The position numbers and the translations under genes were made by a program. Below are positions 61,901-64,000 of a DNA stretch of 64,000 bases, piece by piece (position 1 is the first letter of the stretch; the number at the start of each line of letters is the position of its first letter). The DNA comes from Gracilimonas sp. GTDB lineage: Bacteria; Bacteroidota; Rhodothermia; Balneolales; Balneolaceae. The notes below the pieces were generated by a model that had not been told where the DNA came from, searched no databases, and saw only the letters and a program-made list of their open reading frames with translations. Location of the stretch: the NCBI RefSeq assembly GCF_014762685.1, contig NZ_JABURM010000006.1:856384-920383 (forward strand), in the 5' to 3' direction.

Positions 61901-62881
61901 AATACAGTATTCAATAAATGGAATCGCTATGGAAAAATCCTTTTCCAAAAGGGTATTGAAAAGCTCAATCCACCCTATCCCGTATTCAATGTTTGAAAAA
62001 AACAGCCAGGCTGAAATAAGTGCAAATAGTTTTAAGAGAAGAGATTTCCATGTGCTTAATTCTTGTGAAATCGAAATTAAAAAAAGAGCAACTAACGAGA
62101 TGAGAAGCGCATAAAATATGGCTCGATATATAAAAAATTGATTTTCTTTTGCGGCACGATAGACCGCGTAATCTTCATTTAAGGTATAAATGACTCCTAC
62201 GGAATCAACGCTCTGGGTAGATAAATTTGTACTGAATTGAGGATCCCGGGGAGGTTCGTCAAAGAAACTAAAGCGAACAGGGTATTCAGATTTGGATTGA
62301 AAGAGAGCAGAAGGAGATAATTCTGAGGCGCCCCTTATAGGCAGAATATTTTCTTGCTGTATTCGCTGTCGGGTAAAAAGGTAGAATTTTGAGACGGAAT
62401 CTGCACGCTGGATGTTGATTGGAGCTCTGTAACTTATAAACGTAACATTATTACTTTGTTCTATCCCAACAAATGCTTCTTTACTTTCCCCTCCTAAATA
62501 ACCTAAAATATTTTGAGCCCCAAAACCTGACCAAAGGATAAGTTCTTTATCCTTATCCTTGAATAAAGATGTGCCCCAAAAATCGTATTCATTTTCCACC
62601 TCTTCCAGAATGGATGTTAAGGGAGCCGAATCTTCTAATTGTTGACGTGTATATTCAAACAGGTTATTGCTTTGATGTATAAAGTCAGACTGAAATCTGT
62701 AATATCGCTGCAATGCATGATTGATGGACTCGTTGGCAAGTTCAGCTCGTTCTGATTCATCAAGTTGGCCGTGTTCAATCCAAATTTCAAACAAGCCATA
62801 GCTAAGTGCTACCAGAGTTAACAGGAAGGCAAGAACCCAAGTTTTATTTTTGATAGGAGATTTCAAGATAGCGCAACTCAA
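58994..62881 (-). CDS. Large NtrY-like membrane sensor histidine kinase
   Basis: 1295 residues, far longer than usual NtrY proteins (about 700-770). The N-terminal half has a first membrane helix (about 15-33), a long extracytoplasmic region, a block of six to eight helices (about 265-510), another large extracytoplasmic domain, and two more helices around 820 and 985. The kinase end contains a HAMP domain (TAPLEALREGLKKISGGNLETTLPVKSQDEIGSLTNAYN), the H-box AHEIKNPLTPMKLNLQHLKRQL with His1085, the N-box NLVKNAHEAMPNGG, and DNGEGIP and GTGLGLAITKKIVEEHGG. No response-regulator gene lies in the window, so it is an orphan here. Signal unknown. Confidence 0.9.
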   Translation of the reverse strand: MSCAILKSPIKNKTWVLAFLLTLVALSYGLFEIWIEHGQLDESERAELANESINHALQRYYRFQSDFIHQSNNLFEYTRQQLEDSAPLTSILEEVENEYDFWGTSLFKDKDKELILWSGFGAQNILGYLGGESKEAFVGIEQSNNVTFISYRAPINIQRADSVSKFYLFTRQRIQQENILPIRGASELSPSALFQSKSEYPVRFSFFDEPPRDPQFSTNLSTQSVDSVGVIYTLNEDYAVYRAAKENQFFIYRAIFYALLISLVALFLISISQELSTWKSLLLKLFALISAWLFFSNIEYGIGWIELFNTLLEKDFSIAIPFIEYCIHSIFILLITVVCYNPLLNAEFNSDEKPKFTLFLTFFFLGILSSFLLYFFLFETYSLFVQSSIPVLDLEVFPDWQTLLFYVISGVFVLSVTFLLSLLGWFLMNLSKKSYFIPFSLMITGFASGIFLITTLNLYPVQSLWILLTTVTFFAIILICIVQAYKNKSVFSRASHLRLFLLFSFFAVCITYIAMYKGYSDRLNNQLEEAAQLFVEEEATEAERIARDLLTNLQQSMSELSALDLIEKPAFVENIFTQQTQQLISEGWESFSISTQLVNNEGEIIGEYSSNLDSPAWTRAFNMLSLVIPFQEERIRINNLRPVVRERPLNEANSNYSSFRRAWIPLYENNSETRIGWILCSVYRERPQFNKPLRAVIASEGRKNWNASISITEYIDGSAARRNIVGTPLDLPGYLRLPDELTQKIQQESIYQRVSGLANQSIRELFIATSDQQIIRAATKQPGPDNHLFSVFRFFFSILIAGLIILGTIFWESDLKLLGHNKRFRDRLIDRFIFASLICLMALIATTYYAIKNQNQKSVQDQLLNKLQNLTEAVSLHETQSPNSSQIPLNELTSTLDADASLYRNKTVDISTTGQIYSQHLLPRLLPWDVYESIYNKGNNQVTRKLKLGSQELLIGYQPWLNEEAEIAGIIAIPTFLEAPKFNEQLLSTTSYLLGFYVIIFGLFTLGAALISTQLTAPLEALREGLKKISGGNLETTLPVKSQDEIGSLTNAYNVMVYRLKDLQKDLAKAEREAAWKEMAQQVAHEIKNPLTPMKLNLQHLKRQLNVSDEDFNKMKPQIEKITANMIGQIESLSKIASDFSKFAQPTDEEFKPVEINGLLSTVAELYDTDQKFIIEINLSEKELWVNGVEDELRRVLINLVKNAHEAMPNGGKIILSSALDKNNKSINIFIKDNGEGIPEESSNQIFVPNFSTKSSGTGLGLAITKKIVEEHGGSITFTSTPGKGTTFRVELPNK

Positions 62882-62912
62882 AAATTAAATTAGTAACGAA
62901 TATGAGCGTAAA

Positions 62913-63896
62913 TTAGCGGCTAATCAAGTTTGGTATTTCATCATCTGGTTTGCCTTGCAATACCGAGGTGATAGCTTCTGCAGCAAGCATACCAATAGCT
63001 TCCCTGGTTTTATGTGTAGCGCTAGCGATGTGGGGTAGCAATAATGTATTCGGGGCACTAAGTAATTTTGGGTGGACTTTTGGCTCTTCTTCAAAAACAT
63101 CCAGGGCAGCACCCCCAATAATTTCGTCATGAAGAGCTTCTGCCAAAACAGCCTCATCAATTACAGCTCCCCGGGAAATATTTATGAGTAAAGCATGCTG
63201 AGGCATTATTTTTAAGAGCTCTCTGTCAACCAAATGATGGGTTTCCTCAGTAAGGGGGCAGTTTAGGCTAAGTACATCGCTTCGGCGGGCAAGTTCTTTG
63301 TGATCATTAAAATATTCAGCATCGAGTGCTTTTTCCTTTTTAGGGTCAATGGGTGATCTGTTGTGATATATAATATTCATGCCAAAAGCCCGTGCACGTT
63401 GGGCGAATGCTTGTCCGATTCTTCCCATTCCAATGATTCCCAAAGTTCGCCCCCGTAATTCCATACCCAGAAACCCGAGCGGCTCCCAACCGGTAAATTT
63501 TCCGTCTCTCAGGTATTGTTCAGCTTCTTTGAATTTCCGGGATAAGGCAAGTAGCAATCCCATCGCATAATCTCCACAGGCTTCAGTAAGTACATTCGGA
63601 GTATTGGCTACTTTTATGCCAAGTTTGTTCGCTGCTTTAACATCAATATTATCATACCCTACGGCAAAATTAGCGACAATCTTCAGGTTTTTGGCCTTGT
63701 TTAATACTTTTTCGGTAACCGGAGTAGAGAGCATGCATAAAAGAGCGTCGTATTTTGGAAGATCCTGTAGCAGTTGCTCTTCAGATTGATAGGCACCTTT
63801 TTGAGCTACGGTAACTTCACCGGTGTTCTGCAAATAGGAAACAACTGCTTGTGGGATCGGCTCAGTAACTAAGATATGGGGTGAAGAAGTGCTCAA
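62913..63896 (-). CDS. D-isomer-specific 2-hydroxyacid dehydrogenase (glyoxylate/hydroxypyruvate reductase-like)
   Basis: 327 residues. The NAD(P)-binding loop is LGIIGMGRIGQAFAQRA. The catalytic Arg lies in LLINISRGAVIDEAVL, the Glu in ALDVFEEEPKVHPKLL and the His in LLLPHIASATHKTREA. NFAVGYDNIDVKAANKLGIKVANTPNVLTEA is the D-glycerate dehydrogenase/GyaR-type substrate region. It probably reduces glyoxylate or hydroxypyruvate, but related D-2-hydroxyacids are possible. It starts 9 bp after the rsfS stop codon on the same strand, so the two are probably co-transcribed. Confidence 0.93.
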   Translation of the reverse strand: MSTSSPHILVTEPIPQAVVSYLQNTGEVTVAQKGAYQSEEQLLQDLPKYDALLCMLSTPVTEKVLNKAKNLKIVANFAVGYDNIDVKAANKLGIKVANTPNVLTEACGDYAMGLLLALSRKFKEAEQYLRDGKFTGWEPLGFLGMELRGRTLGIIGMGRIGQAFAQRARAFGMNIIYHNRSPIDPKKEKALDAEYFNDHKELARRSDVLSLNCPLTEETHHLVDRELLKIMPQHALLINISRGAVIDEAVLAEALHDEIIGGAALDVFEEEPKVHPKLLSAPNTLLLPHIASATHKTREAIGMLAAEAITSVLQGKPDDEIPNLISR

Positions 63897-63905
63897 AACA
63901 AATGA

Positions 63906-64000
63906 TTAAGCTTCGTCGTCTGAATCTTTGATATAAGTTACATCGGCATCATTCCACATTCGTTCAATACCGTAAAAATCTCTCTTTTCTTTGCTCATTA
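63906..64000 (-). CDS. rsfS: Ribosome silencing factor RsfS, C-terminal end only
   Basis: Only the last 31 codons lie in the window; the gene runs off the right edge. The end reads VMSKEKRDFYGIERMWNDADVTYI and closes with KDSDDEA. The pattern [V/I]H-V-x(2-4)-RxFYxLExLWxDA is the conserved C-terminus of RsfS (Iojap/YbeB), which binds L14 and blocks subunit joining when cells starve. The ATG at 63998 is therefore an internal Met, not a start. The call rests on this short stretch alone. Confidence 0.72.
   Translation of the reverse strand, partial: MSKEKRDFYGIERMWNDADVTYIKDSDDEA

Noticed and set aside
1-64000. tRNA or rRNA genes, CRISPR arrays, prophage, integrase or transposase genes
   Set aside because: I looked in the intergenic gaps for TTCGA-loop sequences, regularly spaced repeats and recombinase motifs and found none. 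Coverage by eye is incomplete for divergent RNAs.

Overview
The window is a chromosomal segment of about 43% GC, densely packed with genes on both strands. It most likely comes from the Bacteroidota/Rhodothermota/Balneolota group, probably a marine or halophilic member of the Balneolaceae; this is inferred, not tested. Grounds: secreted proteins with signal peptides ending in AQ, an enlarged SecA with no C-terminal zinc motif, the SigZ-type sigma factor, choice-of-anchor-B and TonB-plug lipoproteins, few Shine-Dalgarno sequences, and possible -7 promoter elements of the TAnnTTTG type. I found no tRNA, rRNA, CRISPR array, prophage or transposase gene. The only dispersed repeats are four short palindromes.

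Layout. 1-5975: a cut-off SnoaL-like secreted protein, tRNA-modification GTPase MnmE, an outer-membrane-like protein, glycerol kinase and an exported M20 amidohydrolase. 6044-17845: a POT peptide transporter divergent from histidine ammonia-lyase, then an MFS transporter, a DUF456 protein, a stand-alone TonB-plug lipoprotein, an S9 peptidase, an exported amidohydrolase, a TPR protein and an internally duplicated secreted protein. This stretch looks suited to peptide and amino-acid scavenging. 17930-25092: DksA-like and MarR-like regulators, a VOC protein, a polyphosphate-glucokinase-like ROK protein, SecA, a single-domain CBM48 protein and a biotin ligase. 25177-35138: a serine-palmitoyltransferase-like enzyme, an LVIVD lipoprotein, the TIGR03546/TIGR03545 membrane pair, an MhqD/MhqO-like esterase and ring-cleaving dioxygenase, MgtC, DinB, RraB-like and M48 proteins. 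35149-40788: SigZ, an ArsI-type C-As lyase, a cystathionine synthase/lyase, a thioredoxin-fold protein, a TIGR04282 glycosyltransferase, and a small membrane protein translationally coupled to a flavin disulfide reductase.

40964-44884 holds hutU-hutI-hutG. With hutH at 7.8 kb this completes histidine degradation to glutamate, but in two separate loci. 45175-53049: an unusual XRE-PAS-histidine kinase facing the housekeeping run rplM-rpsI-rpsB-tsf-pyrH, and then aconitase. 53203-57307: a GAF histidine kinase and a compact type III polyketide synthase / methyltransferase / flavin monooxygenase operon, with a MATE exporter just upstream. 58994-64000: a very large NtrY-like sensor kinase, a 2-hydroxyacid dehydrogenase and the cut-off end of rsfS.

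Most notable: the srsABC-like phenolic-lipid-type cluster; the kinase carrying its own DNA-binding domain; paired palindromic sites (GTAACTTT-N3-AAAGTTAC) shared by the hutH/POT promoter region and the TPR-gene promoter region; and the sigZ-arsI pair.
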